A stretch of DNA of 64,000 nucleotides from Planomonospora sp. ID67723 (GCF_015711605.1 NZ_JABTEZ010000006.1:124001-188000), one strand, 5' to 3'. Positions 23,347 to 32,214 are shown, counted from the stretch's first letter. Program-made: numbers and translations. Notes: generated by a model from the sequence alone, not told the origin.

Positions 23347-24153
23347 ATGTCGCAAGTCCCGATCGCATCCCGGACAGTCCGGCTCTCGGTCGCGGCACCC
23401 GCCTTCAACGAGGCCGACAACATCGCGGCGGCGGTGGAGGAGTGGCGCAGCTACCTGGAAGGCCACCCGGCGATCGGTGCGTGGGAGATCGTCGTCTGCG
23501 ACGACGGCAGCACCGACGCCACCCGCGCGATCCTGGAAGACCTGAGGAAGGGATGCCCCGAGCTCGTCGTGGTGGGCTTCGAGCACAACCGCGGCGCGGG
23601 CGCGGCGATCGCCGCCGCGATCGCCGCCACCCGCCTCGACTGGGTCGTGCTACTCGACTCCGACGGTCAGTTCCCGATCGCCAATCTGGGTAGATTTCTC
23701 GACCGCATCCGCGACGGCGAAGGAGCGGCCTTCTCCGGGGCCAGGATCCGGAAGGCGGACGGCCTGCCGTACCGGTGGGGGTCGGCGCTCAGCGGCGCCA
23801 TCGGAAATCTGCTCCATCGCACCCGGTACCGCGACTTCAACTCGATCTTCAAGGTGGTGTACGGCCCGCTCTTCCGCGCGCTGCCGCTGGAATCCGGCGG
23901 GATGAACTGCTCGACCGAGATCACCGCCCGGGTCGTCGAGGCCGGCCACGACTGGATCGAGATCCCGATAGAACACCGGCAGCGCGGCGGCGGCAGCCGG
24001 GGGTGGCGGTTCTGGCGGGGGGCGCGCGACCGGGCCCTGTTCGTGGGCTACCTGGGATACCGGCGCTGGCTGCTCCGCCTGGGCGTGCTGCGGCCGCCGG
24101 CCGTGCCCGCCGTCTCCGGCGAACACGCCGACCCTGCGCTGGAGGTCCGATGA
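23347..24153 (+). CDS. family 2 glycosyltransferase (polyprenyl-phosphate sugar transferase-like)
   Basis: The GT-A domain shows VAAPAFNEADNI, the nucleotide-binding VVCDDGSTD, HNRGAGAAIAAAI and the metal-binding LLDSDGQFP. This pattern resembles dolichyl/polyprenyl-phosphate mannosyl- or glucosyltransferases. The C-terminus lacks a clear pair of membrane segments, so it is probably a peripheral enzyme. I prefer ATG 23347 (GAAGGGCGAG upstream; 268 residues) over ATG 23326, which overlaps the stop of the last repeat unit. Its stop overlaps the next gene's start (ATGA). Confidence 0.85.
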   Translation: MSQVPIASRTVRLSVAAPAFNEADNIAAAVEEWRSYLEGHPAIGAWEIVVCDDGSTDATRAILEDLRKGCPELVVVGFEHNRGAGAAIAAAIAATRLDWVVLLDSDGQFPIANLGRFLDRIRDGEGAAFSGARIRKADGLPYRWGSALSGAIGNLLHRTRYRDFNSIFKVVYGPLFRALPLESGGMNCSTEITARVVEAGHDWIEIPIEHRQRGGGSRGWRFWRGARDRALFVGYLGYRRWLLRLGVLRPPAVPAVSGEHADPALEVR

Positions 24154-25385
24154 CCACGCCGTACCTCGACCGGGCGTCGGTGGTCCTGTTCAGCGGAGGG
24201 CGAGGCGGCGCCAGCATCGCCCGCGGCCTGCTGCGCGTGCCGGACCTCGGTCTGTCCGTGGTGATCAACGGATACGACAACGGGCAGTCCACCGGGGCGC
24301 TGCGCCGCTACCTGCCGGGCATGCTCGGCCCCTCGGACTTCCGCAAGAACCTCCTGCTGCACCTCCACGGGGACGATCCGCGTCAGGCGGCGCTGAGGGG
24401 CGTGCTCGACCACCGGCTGCCCGCCCGGGCCACCCGGCAGGATCTCCACGACCTCGTGGACGGGCTGGCCCGGAGCAGGGTGTACGGCATGCTGCCGCCG
24501 CACACGAGGGCAGCGGTGGTGCGCGACCTCCGCGTCATGACGGGAATGCTCGACGGCCGGCCCGGACTCGATCTCGGGGACTGCGCGCTCGGCAACCTCG
24601 TGTTCGCGGGTGCGTACCTGAGGCTGGGCCGGGACTTCAACGCCGCGATCCGTTCCTGCACCGAGACGTTCGAGTCGCCGGCGCGGCTCGTCAACGTGAC
24701 GGGCGGCGAGAACGCCTTCCTGGTGGCGCTCAAGAAGGACGGCCGGCTCCTGGCGGACGAGGCCGACATCGTCGCCCCGCAGGACCCGGTCGCCATCTCC
24801 GACCTGTTCCTCCTCGACAGGCCGATCACCCCGCGGCGGCGGGCGGTACTCGAAACGCTCCCCGACGAGCACCGGCGACGCGCCCTGGCCCGCGGCGGCG
24901 CCGAGGTCTCCCTCAATCCGGAGGCCAGGGACGCCATCGTGCGTGCCGACCTGATCGTGTACGGGCCCGGCACACCGCACTCGTCGCTGCTGCCGAGCTA
25001 TCTCACCCCCGGGATCGCCGACGCGATCGCCGCCGGCCGCGCCACCGCCAAGGTGTTCGTCGTCAACGTCAGGGACGACCACGACGTCCAGGGCCTCGAC
25101 GCCCGCGCACTCGTCGACCGAACCCTGCGCTACCTCGGCGATCCCCGCAACGAGCGGCGCATGGTCACCCATGTCCTCTGTCACCGCGCGGGACCCGTCA
25201 GGACAGAGGGCGCCGAGGGCGCCGAGGGCTCCGGAGAGCTGGGGGACTGCGGGGACGGAGCGGGGGCACGATGGATCACGGCCGATCTGGAGGACCCGCG
25301 GCGGCCCGGTGTGCACTCCGGGACCCGCACGGTGGCCGCGCTGGCCCGCATCGTCGGCGAGACCTCCCTGCTGGGTGCCGGATGA
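24150..25385 (+). CDS. CofD/YvcK-superfamily protein
   Basis: The 411-residue protein has the CofD/YvcK fold signatures in order: LFSGGRGGASIARGLL near the N-terminus, then VINGYDNGQSTGALRRYLPG where YvcK has a DDGGSSG motif, then GPSDFRKNLL, LGNLVFAG, and YGPGTPHSSLLPSYLTPGI. CofD transfers phospholactate in F420 synthesis; YvcK proteins are reported to bind UDP-sugars. Placement among glycosyltransferases favours a sugar-nucleotide-related role, but the changed DNGQSTG motif leaves the reaction open. The start and stop both overlap neighbours (ATGA). An acidic EGAEGAEGSGE repeat lies near the C-terminus. Confidence 0.8.
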   Translation: MTTPYLDRASVVLFSGGRGGASIARGLLRVPDLGLSVVINGYDNGQSTGALRRYLPGMLGPSDFRKNLLLHLHGDDPRQAALRGVLDHRLPARATRQDLHDLVDGLARSRVYGMLPPHTRAAVVRDLRVMTGMLDGRPGLDLGDCALGNLVFAGAYLRLGRDFNAAIRSCTETFESPARLVNVTGGENAFLVALKKDGRLLADEADIVAPQDPVAISDLFLLDRPITPRRRAVLETLPDEHRRRALARGGAEVSLNPEARDAIVRADLIVYGPGTPHSSLLPSYLTPGIADAIAAGRATAKVFVVNVRDDHDVQGLDARALVDRTLRYLGDPRNERRMVTHVLCHRAGPVRTEGAEGAEGSGELGDCGDGAGARWITADLEDPRRPGVHSGTRTVAALARIVGETSLLGAG

Positions 25386-26128
25386 ACGCGGTCGCGCGTC
25401 GCACGGCCGCGGCGCTCGCCGGGCGGCGCGTCTGGTTGTGCGACCTGGACGGCACACTCGTCGACTCGGCCCCCGCCCACGAGGCCGCCTTCCGCGCCGC
25501 GCTTGCCGAGATCTCCCCCGAGTTGCCCGGCTCCTTCGACTACAGCGCCCACATGGGGGCGAGCACCCGGCAGGTGGTGGAGGGACTGGGCGTGGATCCG
25601 CTCCTCGTCACGGGGGTGATCAGGCGCAAGCAGCGGTTGTACCGGGCGTACGTCCGGGACGGGGCGGTGGCGGTCCTGCCCGGGGCGTACCGGCTGCTGA
25701 CGCTCCTGGCCGACCGTGGGCACGCGGCCTACCTCGTCACCAGCGGGAGCCGCGACTCGGTCACCCGCGTCCTGGAGGCATGCGCGCTGACCGGATACTT
25801 CCGCGGCGTGCTGACCGCCGACGACGTGGCGTGCAGCAAGCCCGATCCGGGCTTCTACCGGCAGGCGTGCGACCTGTGGGCGGTCGATCCCGCCGGTGCC
25901 GTCGTGCTGGAGGACTCCGCCCACGGGGTGGCCTCCGCCGTCGGCGCGGGTCTTCTCACGCTCCAGGTGCACGGCACCGCCCCGGCCGCCGGGGCGGTGC
26001 CGGTACGGGACCTGGAAGAGATCATCTCCCTTCTCGGCGTGAGCGATATGAGCGATACAGACGGCATAAGTGGCATGGAGGCTTCGGATATGGAGTCTCC
26101 GGACATGGAGGAGAACACCCTTGGGTGA
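25382..26128 (+). CDS. HAD-superfamily phosphatase/phosphoglucomutase-like protein
   Basis: This 248-residue HAD subfamily IA protein has the nucleophile motif WLCDLDGTLVDSAP (about 19-32), motif II VTSGSRDS, motif III lysine in CSKPDPGFY, and motif IV VVLEDSAHGV. It probably removes or moves a phosphate on a sugar intermediate. It overlaps the CofD-like gene by four bases and the nucleotidyltransferase gene by eight. The C-terminal tail is a low-complexity MEASD/MESPD/MEEN repeat produced by a 15-bp tandem repeat, whose last copy supplies the GGAGGAG ribosome-binding site of the next gene. Confidence 0.85.
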   Translation: MNAVARRTAAALAGRRVWLCDLDGTLVDSAPAHEAAFRAALAEISPELPGSFDYSAHMGASTRQVVEGLGVDPLLVTGVIRRKQRLYRAYVRDGAVAVLPGAYRLLTLLADRGHAAYLVTSGSRDSVTRVLEACALTGYFRGVLTADDVACSKPDPGFYRQACDLWAVDPAGAVVLEDSAHGVASAVGAGLLTLQVHGTAPAAGAVPVRDLEEIISLLGVSDMSDTDGISGMEASDMESPDMEENTLG

Positions 26129-26903
26129 CGAACGTGTCTGCGCGGTGGTCCCCGCGGCGGGGCAGGGGTCCAGGCTCGGCCTCGGCATCCCGAAGATCAT
26201 GCTGGAGATAGCCGACGGCGTCACCGTGTGGGACCTGCTGCGCCGCCGCCTCACGCCGTGGGCGGAGCACGTCCACGTGGTGCTCTCCCCGGCGGGGAAG
26301 GCGCCCTTCCAGAGGCTGGCGGCCGAGGCGATCGAACGGGGAGAGGTCTCCGTCAGCGTCCAGGAGGAGCCCACGGGCATGGGCGACGCCGTCTTCGGGG
26401 CCGCTGTGCCGTACTGGGCGGGCCACGACGCGATGCTGGTCGTCTGGGGCGACCAGGCGAACCTGTCCTCGCGGACGGTCGGCGAGGTGGTGCGGGCACA
26501 TCGCGAGAGCACCGCCGCGGGAGGGCCGGGCCTCACCCTTCCGCTGGTCGCGCTGCCCGACCCCTACGTCGAGTACGAATACGACGCGGACTCGTCGGCC
26601 CTGCTGCGGGTGCGCATGTCCAGGGAGGGGGACGAGTGCCGCCCCGGCGGGCTCAGCGACGTCGGCGTCTTCTGCCTCAGCGTGGACGGGCTGGCCCAGT
26701 CCTGGCCGCGCTACCTGGCTGCGGCCAGGACCGGGACGGTCACCGGCGAGGTCAACTTCCTGCCGTTCCTCCCGTACCTGTCGCGGGAACTCGGCTGGCG
26801 GACCACGGTGGTGCCGGTCACCGACCCCGACGAGGCCCGCGGCATCAACACCCCCGCCGACCTGGAGTTCACCCGTAGGGCGTACCTGCGATGCACGAGC
26901 TGA
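26121..26903 (+). CDS. sugar-nucleotidyltransferase-like protein
   Basis: I assign a TTG start at 26121 because GGAGGAG lies eight bases upstream and the Rossmann-type N-terminus VCAVVPAAGQGSRLGLGIPK follows at once. The 260-residue protein has the nucleotidyltransferase pattern: the glycine-rich loop above, QEEPTGMGDAVFGA, VVWGDQANLS for the metal-binding Asp, and GINTPADLEF at the end. It would make an NDP-sugar from NTP and a sugar phosphate for the glycosyltransferases here. The sugar is unknown. Its end overlaps the next gene by 13 bases. Confidence 0.82.
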   Translation: MGDERVCAVVPAAGQGSRLGLGIPKIMLEIADGVTVWDLLRRRLTPWAEHVHVVLSPAGKAPFQRLAAEAIERGEVSVSVQEEPTGMGDAVFGAAVPYWAGHDAMLVVWGDQANLSSRTVGEVVRAHRESTAAGGPGLTLPLVALPDPYVEYEYDADSSALLRVRMSREGDECRPGGLSDVGVFCLSVDGLAQSWPRYLAAARTGTVTGEVNFLPFLPYLSRELGWRTTVVPVTDPDEARGINTPADLEFTRRAYLRCTS

Positions 26904-28204
26904 CCTCCGGCCCCGGGACCCTCCGCCGGGTCCATGTCGTCTGCTCGGAGATCCCGCCCGACGTCGTGGGCGGGCTCGGCCGCTACGCCGAACGCATGAT
27001 GGACGCCCTGCGCCGCAGCGGGGTCCCCGTCACGGTGTACGGCACCGCCCGCAGGGGCCGGTCGCCCCGGATCGAGCGCCGCGGCGACGTCACGCTGCAC
27101 CGGCTGACCACGGCGAGCAGCGACCACGCCAGGAACTCGCGCACCCCGCGCGTGCTCCGGCAGGCAGCCAGGATCGCCGGGCTGCTCGCCTTCAACGTGC
27201 GCGTCGCGAGCCGCATCCTTCGCGCCGAGGCGGGCCGGCCCGGGGCCGAGCGGTCCGGGACGGTCGTCGCCGTGCACGACTGGATGGGCTCCCCGGCCGG
27301 TATCCTGTGCCGTCTGCTCGGCCGCCTGCCGGTGGTCTTCCACGTCCACACCCGGGAACTCAACGCCGACCCGTCCGCAGGCCCCTCCCTGCAGGCGGCC
27401 TGTCTCGACGCGGTGGAGGCGGCGCAGGCCCGCCTGGCGGACCTGATCATCGTGCCGAGCGCGAGCGTCCGCGACGATCTCGCGGCCCGCGGCTGGCCGG
27501 GGGAGCGGCTGCGGGTCCTGCCGCACGGCTTCGAGGAGCCGGAGCTGCTGCGGCTGGCCGCGCTGCCCGGCGACGAGCGCGCCCGCATCGCCTCGCGGGT
27601 ACGGCGCCGCTACCTGCCGGGCGGTGAGGGCCGGTTGGTGGTGTTCGCCGGGCGCCTGTCCCCGCACAAGGGCGTGCACACCCTCCTCCGGGCGGTGCCG
27701 CTGCTGGCGGAGAAGTACGGCGACCTGCGGATTGTGATCATCGGCACGCAGCTGCCGCAGACCGACGACAACGCGGCCGTCGCGCAGCTGATCGACGAGA
27801 CCGGCGCCGGCGAGCACGTGGTCGCCGACTACCGCTTCCTCGACTCGGCCGAGCTGTTCGCGCACTTCCTCGCCGCCGACGTGTGCGCCTTCCCGTCCGT
27901 GTACGAGCCGTTCGGGCTGGTCGCGGTGGAGGCCATGGCCCTGGCCCGGCCGGTGGTCGTCGGCCCGGGCTACTCTCCCGAGGTTGTGGGGGACGGGGCG
28001 CTGCGCTACGCGCGCGACCGCCCCGGTGAACTGGCCGACGCCCTGTCGCACTGCCTCGGTGATCCGGCGGAGGCCGCGCGGCTCGCCGCCCGCGGCGCCG
28101 CGTACGTGCGGGAGCGCTACAGCTGGTCCCGCACGGCCGAGCGGACCCTGGCCGCCTACGCCGAGGCGGCGCGGCGGCCTCTCCGCACCGGGGCGGCACG
28201 GTGA
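26891..28204 (+). CDS. family 4 glycosyltransferase
   Basis: The 437-residue GT-B enzyme has the N-terminal acceptor-side motif PPDVVGGLGRYAERM, FHVHTRELN, and the C-terminal donor-side VVFAGRLSPHKGVHTLL with the E-x7-E motif PSVYEPFGLVAVEAMA. It is a retaining GT4. It resembles the GT4 encoded at 29532 in layout (GLGRY, FHVHT, EPFGLVA), suggesting an ancient duplication. It overlaps neighbours on both sides, so it is part of the same operon. It probably adds a sugar to a lipid-linked intermediate. Confidence 0.9.
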   Translation: MHELTSGPGTLRRVHVVCSEIPPDVVGGLGRYAERMMDALRRSGVPVTVYGTARRGRSPRIERRGDVTLHRLTTASSDHARNSRTPRVLRQAARIAGLLAFNVRVASRILRAEAGRPGAERSGTVVAVHDWMGSPAGILCRLLGRLPVVFHVHTRELNADPSAGPSLQAACLDAVEAAQARLADLIIVPSASVRDDLAARGWPGERLRVLPHGFEEPELLRLAALPGDERARIASRVRRRYLPGGEGRLVVFAGRLSPHKGVHTLLRAVPLLAEKYGDLRIVIIGTQLPQTDDNAAVAQLIDETGAGEHVVADYRFLDSAELFAHFLAADVCAFPSVYEPFGLVAVEAMALARPVVVGPGYSPEVVGDGALRYARDRPGELADALSHCLGDPAEAARLAARGAAYVRERYSWSRTAERTLAAYAEAARRPLRTGAAR

Positions 28205-28265
28205 TCTCCCGGCGCCGGGGCGGCATCGCTGCCTTTCTGCGCCGGGGCGGCGCGGTGACCTCCCG
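28185..28265 (+). repeat. duplicated start region of the flippase gene
   Basis: Two 27-bp copies (28185-28211 and 28239-28265; 24 of 27 bases match) each contain CCGGGGCGGC followed by an in-frame GTG (28201 and 28255). Between them lies a shorter third partial copy at about 28211-28228. Confidence 0.85.
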
Positions 28266-29535
28266 CACGCCCCTCCGGCTCGGCGGGCGGCGCTGGGCCG
28301 TCGCGGCCCCGATGGCCGTCAACGCGATCGCCAGCGGCGTCTCGGCCTCGACCACGCTGCTGGTCGCCTGGGGAGTCAGCGCCGCCGAGTTCGGGCGCTT
28401 CACCCTGGTCCTGTCGATCGCGCTGATCGTCACCGTCGGCATGGTGATGAGCCTGCATTTCGTCATGTACCAGGAACTCCCGCGAGCCCGGACGGAGGAA
28501 CACCGCGCCCTGATCACCACGGCACTGCTGTCCACCCTCGTGCTGGGCACAGGCCTGGCCCTGGCGGGTCTCCTGGCCGCCCCCGCCCTGACCACCGTGC
28601 TGGGTGTGGACCTGCGCACCCTCTGCCTCGCACTGGCCCTCGCCCTGGCGATGGCGGTGAACTACCTCACAGAGAGCTTCCTGCGAGGCCTGCGGAAGTA
28701 CGGCCTCACCTCCGGACTCAAGATCGTCGTTGCCTTCGTCTACCTGGGAGTCTCGGCCTACTGCCTGTTCGTGCTCGACGTCAGGAGCGTTGACTGGTAC
28801 CTGCTGGCGCTGATCGGCACGAACCTGCTCTTCGCCCTCGTCTCCGCGATCGGCTTCCGGATCGACCCGCGCTCCTGGTCGCGCCCGCTCGCCCGCTCGC
28901 TGTACCGGCACGGCGCCTACCTCACCGCCCTCGGCGGCCTCAGCGCCGTGCTCTTCGGCGTGGACGTGATCTTCCTCAACCACTGGGCGGACCCGTCCGA
29001 GGTCGGGGTGTACTCGATCTACAACAACTTTCCCAAGCGGCTCCTGGGAGTGGTGGTCGCCGACGGCATCGGCCTGGTCCTGCTGCCCACGCTGGCCGTC
29101 ATGGACACCTCCGCGGCGCTGCGGCGCATCGGGCGGCTGTCCCCGGCCGTCTTCGCGGCGACGGCCCTGCTGTCGTTCGCAGCGAGCGCGGTGTTCTTCC
29201 TCCTCCTGCGGGACGAGTATCCGTACTCGTTCGGCCTCATGGCCCTGTCGGCCCTGGGCATCGGCGCCCACACGGTCTTCAACCTCTACTCGGCGGCCCT
29301 GTCGATGGACGGGGTGCGGGGCGCCAAGGCGCTCATCATCGCCCAGGCCGCCGCGGCGCCGCCCGTGCTCGCCTGCCAGGCCGCGCTCATCGCCTGGCAG
29401 GGCCTGGTCGGCGGGCTGGTGGCGTTCATCCTGTGCAATCTCGCTCTCATCGCGGTCGTGGTCATCGTCTCCGCCCGGGTGTACCGGCCGCGGGCGCAGA
29501 CGCCGAGCGTCCGCCATTCGGAGGTCCGGCGATGA
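28201..29535 (+). CDS. polysaccharide flippase-like (Wzx/MATE-type) membrane protein
   Basis: This 444-residue protein has about 12 membrane segments and the N-terminal pattern of oligosaccharide flippases (VNAIASGVSASTTLLVAWGV, SAAEFGRFTLVLS). A mid-protein loop VYSIYNNFPKRLLG is typical of the superfamily. It would flip the lipid-linked glycan built by the neighbouring transferases across the membrane. The GTG at 28201 overlaps the previous stop. A second GTG at 28255, in a duplicated sequence context, gives a start at TSRTPLRLGG that may be the true one. The stop overlaps the next GT4 start. Confidence 0.82.
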   Translation: MISRRRGGIAAFLRRGGAVTSRTPLRLGGRRWAVAAPMAVNAIASGVSASTTLLVAWGVSAAEFGRFTLVLSIALIVTVGMVMSLHFVMYQELPRARTEEHRALITTALLSTLVLGTGLALAGLLAAPALTTVLGVDLRTLCLALALALAMAVNYLTESFLRGLRKYGLTSGLKIVVAFVYLGVSAYCLFVLDVRSVDWYLLALIGTNLLFALVSAIGFRIDPRSWSRPLARSLYRHGAYLTALGGLSAVLFGVDVIFLNHWADPSEVGVYSIYNNFPKRLLGVVVADGIGLVLLPTLAVMDTSAALRRIGRLSPAVFAATALLSFAASAVFFLLLRDEYPYSFGLMALSALGIGAHTVFNLYSAALSMDGVRGAKALIIAQAAAAPPVLACQAALIAWQGLVGGLVAFILCNLALIAVVVIVSARVYRPRAQTPSVRHSEVRR

Positions 29536-30788
29536 AGATCGCTCACATCATCAACCAGTTCCCGCCGAACATCACCGCGGGGCTCGGCCGCTACATCGCG
29601 GAGATCGCCCCCCGCATGGCCGAGGGGCACCGCCTGATCGTCTTCACGCTCAACGACGGCCGCCTGCCGGCCTTCGAGCGCGTCGGAGGCGTGGTCGTTC
29701 ACCGGCCGAGAGACCGGATATTCGGCGCGATCAGCCGTCGCCGCCGGCTCAACCGCACCCGCAGGCTCGACTTCGCCCTGCTCGCGCTGAACGTCGTGGT
29801 CAGCAACTGGCGGTATTTCCTGCGTCTGCTCTCCGCCGGGCGGAACGGGCGGCCCGACCTGGTGGTGGTGCACGACTCCACCAACTTCCTCGCCGGCCTC
29901 CTCTGCCACCACCTGCTGCGGCTCCCCGTCGTCTTCCACGTTCACACCACCGAGTACGGCGTCAACCGCAGCCACGGCACCGCAGGGGCGAGGGGACTGT
30001 TCGCCGTGGTCGAGCGGTGGCTGGCGCGCGTCGCCCGCCGGATCGTGGTCCCCACCCCGGAGGTGCGCGACCAGCTCGCCGCCGCCGGCTGGGACCGCTC
30101 GTCGATCGAAGTGGTCTGCCTGGGCGGCACGTTCGAGCGGCTGCTCACCGGGGACGGGCCGGGAGCGGAGGCGCTGCGGGCGCGAGCCGACGGCCTGCGC
30201 GCCCGGCTCGGCATCGGGTCCGGTGACGCGGCTCTGCTGTTCGTCGGCAGGATCGAACGGCAGAAGGGGATCTACCAGCTGCTTGAGGCCATGCCGCGGA
30301 TCGTCGCCGCGGTGCCGGGGCTGCGCCTGGTGATCGTCGGCGAGGGCGATGAGGAGGGTGTGCAGCGGATCGTCACCGAGGCGGGGCTGGCCGGGCACGT
30401 CCGCACATCCGGCGGGTGGGTCGGTGGCGAGGACCTGCTGGAGTACTACGAGATGGCCGACGCCTGCGTCTTCCCCTCGCTTTTCGAACCGTTCGGCCTG
30501 GTGGCGACCGAGGCCATGGCCATGGGGAAGCCGACGATCCTCGGTCACGGCTTCTCCCGGATCTTTCTCGGCGACCCGGCCCGTCCCGCGGCACGCTTCG
30601 TACGCGGGGACGATCCGGACGACATCGCCAGGGTCGTGATCGAGCTCATGGCGGACCCGGGGGCGCGGGAGTCGCTCGCGGTCGAGGGCGAGCGGTTCGT
30701 CCGGAAACGGCTGAGCTGGAACCGGACCACCGAGGAGACGCTCGCCGTCTACCGGAGCGTCCTGGACGGGGCCTTCACGGCCGGCTAG
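29532..30788 (+). CDS. family 4 glycosyltransferase (second copy)
   Basis: The 418-residue GT-B enzyme opens MKIAHIINQFPPNITAGLGR. It has FHVHTTEYG and the donor-binding LLFVGRIERQKGIYQLLEAM with the E-x7-E motif PSLFEPFGLVATEAMAM. It is the last gene of the overlapping operon (ATGA with the flippase). Similarity in layout to the GT4 at 26891 implies both act on the same glycan in successive steps. A short CCCGG-CTTTC-CCGGG hairpin at 30820-30834 may mark the operon end. Confidence 0.9.
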   Translation: MKIAHIINQFPPNITAGLGRYIAEIAPRMAEGHRLIVFTLNDGRLPAFERVGGVVVHRPRDRIFGAISRRRRLNRTRRLDFALLALNVVVSNWRYFLRLLSAGRNGRPDLVVVHDSTNFLAGLLCHHLLRLPVVFHVHTTEYGVNRSHGTAGARGLFAVVERWLARVARRIVVPTPEVRDQLAAAGWDRSSIEVVCLGGTFERLLTGDGPGAEALRARADGLRARLGIGSGDAALLFVGRIERQKGIYQLLEAMPRIVAAVPGLRLVIVGEGDEEGVQRIVTEAGLAGHVRTSGGWVGGEDLLEYYEMADACVFPSLFEPFGLVATEAMAMGKPTILGHGFSRIFLGDPARPAARFVRGDDPDDIARVVIELMADPGARESLAVEGERFVRKRLSWNRTTEETLAVYRSVLDGAFTAG

Positions 30789-30952
30789 TCATGTGTCCGG
30801 AACGTGCTCTTGCGGAGCTCCCGGCTTTCCCGGGCTGGAGCGGCACGGCGGCCGTTGCCCATCGGCTGGGCGTATGTGATGATCCGGGCACGGCCGGGCC
30901 TGCGGGGGCATGGGAACCGGGCGAAGCGCACGGGGTTCCGTAGGATCGCGGC

Positions 30953-31294
30953 ATGGCCCTCGACTTGTTCGCAGGAATCCCGGTCGGCGAGTACGCGGCG
31001 GCCCTGAAATGGTACGAACGGCTGCTGGGCTCCCCGCCGACGTTCTTCCCCAACGACACCGAGGCGGTGTGGGAGCTCGCGGAGCACCGGTTCGTGTTCG
31101 TCGAGCACCGGCCCGGGCACGCCGGTCACGCCATGCACACGCTCTTCGTCGACGACCTCGACACGCGCGTCGCGCAGATCACCGAGCGAGGGCTCGACCC
31201 CGCGGAGCGGGAGACCTACTCCAACGGCGTGCGGAAGGTCATCTACCGCGACCCCGAGGGGAACGAGATCGGGTTCGGCGGCGGTCCTGCGTGA
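30953..31294 (+). CDS. VOC-family (glyoxalase-fold) protein
   Basis: The 113-residue protein follows the vicinal oxygen chelate pattern: DLFAGIPVGEYAAALKWYER, FFPNDTEAVWEL, MHTLFVDDLD and IYRDPEGNEIGFGG at the end. It has one betaalphabetabetabeta pair set and probably dimerises. Family members include glyoxalases, dioxygenases and antibiotic-binding proteins; nothing here selects among them. It stands alone with a 164-bp leader after the glycan operon. Confidence 0.83.
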   Translation: MALDLFAGIPVGEYAAALKWYERLLGSPPTFFPNDTEAVWELAEHRFVFVEHRPGHAGHAMHTLFVDDLDTRVAQITERGLDPAERETYSNGVRKVIYRDPEGNEIGFGGGPA

Positions 31295-31749
31295 CCGGCC
31301 CGGGCCTGCGGTCCCCGGCGCGTTCGACGGCGCCGGTGCGACCGGTGCCGCCTCCCGTCAGGACGCCGGGGGCACCCTGAACGGGCCCCGCCCTGTGGCA
31401 TGAGTCATCACGTCCTCCCGGGCCGATCTCCGGAGCGGTCCTGGCGGACGCCGCAAGGGGCGGGATCCGCTGCCCGGGAAGCCGCGCTCGCCGATCGGCT
31501 TTTGAGCCGGTGGCGGCACATCCTCGACGGAGCCCGGCGCCCTCCCGGCGGCCCGTTCCCCACCCGGTCGCTGTCCCACGGGCTTCGGATCACCCCAGGT
31601 CGGCGGCCGCTCCACTGTCCCGGGTGTCCCGCATCGGCGCGATCGCTTGCGGGTTGATCAGCGGGCAGGGCAGCCTTTCACATCAGGTAAGAGGAAATTC
31701 CACATCTCGTGTCGAAACGACCAGGGATCCCCAAGGAAGAGAGATAGAG
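31295..31749. other. intergenic stretch of 455 bp
   Basis: I see no supported gene. The last 70 bp (31680-31749) are A+T-richer and hold AAGGAAGAG, the ribosome-binding site of the secreted-protein gene. A promoter for that gene probably lies just upstream. Confidence 0.4.
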
Positions 31750-32169
31750 ATGAAGAAGAGGCTGATGACGGTTCTCGCCATCGCGAGCGTGAGCCTTCCC
31801 GCCGCGATCCTCAGCCCGGCACAGGCCCAGGCCGGCGCGCTGGACGGTGACGTCACCAACCGGCTCTCCTCCGGGTACACCGTCAAGATCGCTACATTCT
31901 CCGGCTCCAATCTGAACGAGCGGTGCTCCGTCGACGGCGGGGCGACCTACAACTGCCGGACCTACTGGCTGCCTTCCGGCAAGTCCGACGACCAGATCAA
32001 CGGGAGGAACTGGGACACCGACGCCGTCATGGTGGAGCAGCGCTACAAGGTCGAGCGGTGGGGCGGCACGAGCAGCCAGTGGGTCTCCGCGTTCAAGTGG
32101 ACGAAGTTCTCCAGCGTCGAGAACGCCACCTGCTTCTACGACGGTGCTCCCATCTGCTCCATCGAGTAG
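31750..32169 (+). CDS. small secreted protein with four cysteines
   Basis: The 139-residue product starts at ATG 31750 behind AAGGAAGAG. It has a Sec signal peptide (KKRLMTVLAIASVSLPAAIL) with cleavage near AQA-GA. The mature part of about 110 residues has four Cys (NERCSVDG, YNCRTYW, NATCFYD, APICSIE) that could form two disulphides, and a Trp/Ser-rich middle. No family is recognised. It is followed by an 11-bp stem hairpin, so it is probably monocistronic. Confidence 0.68.
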   Translation: MKKRLMTVLAIASVSLPAAILSPAQAQAGALDGDVTNRLSSGYTVKIATFSGSNLNERCSVDGGATYNCRTYWLPSGKSDDQINGRNWDTDAVMVEQRYKVERWGGTSSQWVSAFKWTKFSSVENATCFYDGAPICSIE

Positions 32170-32177
32170 CCGTCGGG

Positions 32178-32214
32178 GCCCCGGCCGGTTCTCCTCCCGA
32201 GAGCCGGCCGGGGC
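32178..32214 (+). terminator. hairpin terminator after the secreted-protein gene
   Basis: GCCCCGGCCGG (32178-32188) pairs perfectly with CCGGCCGGGGC (32204-32214) around a 15-base loop, eight bases after the stop. There is no U tract. Confidence 0.65.
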
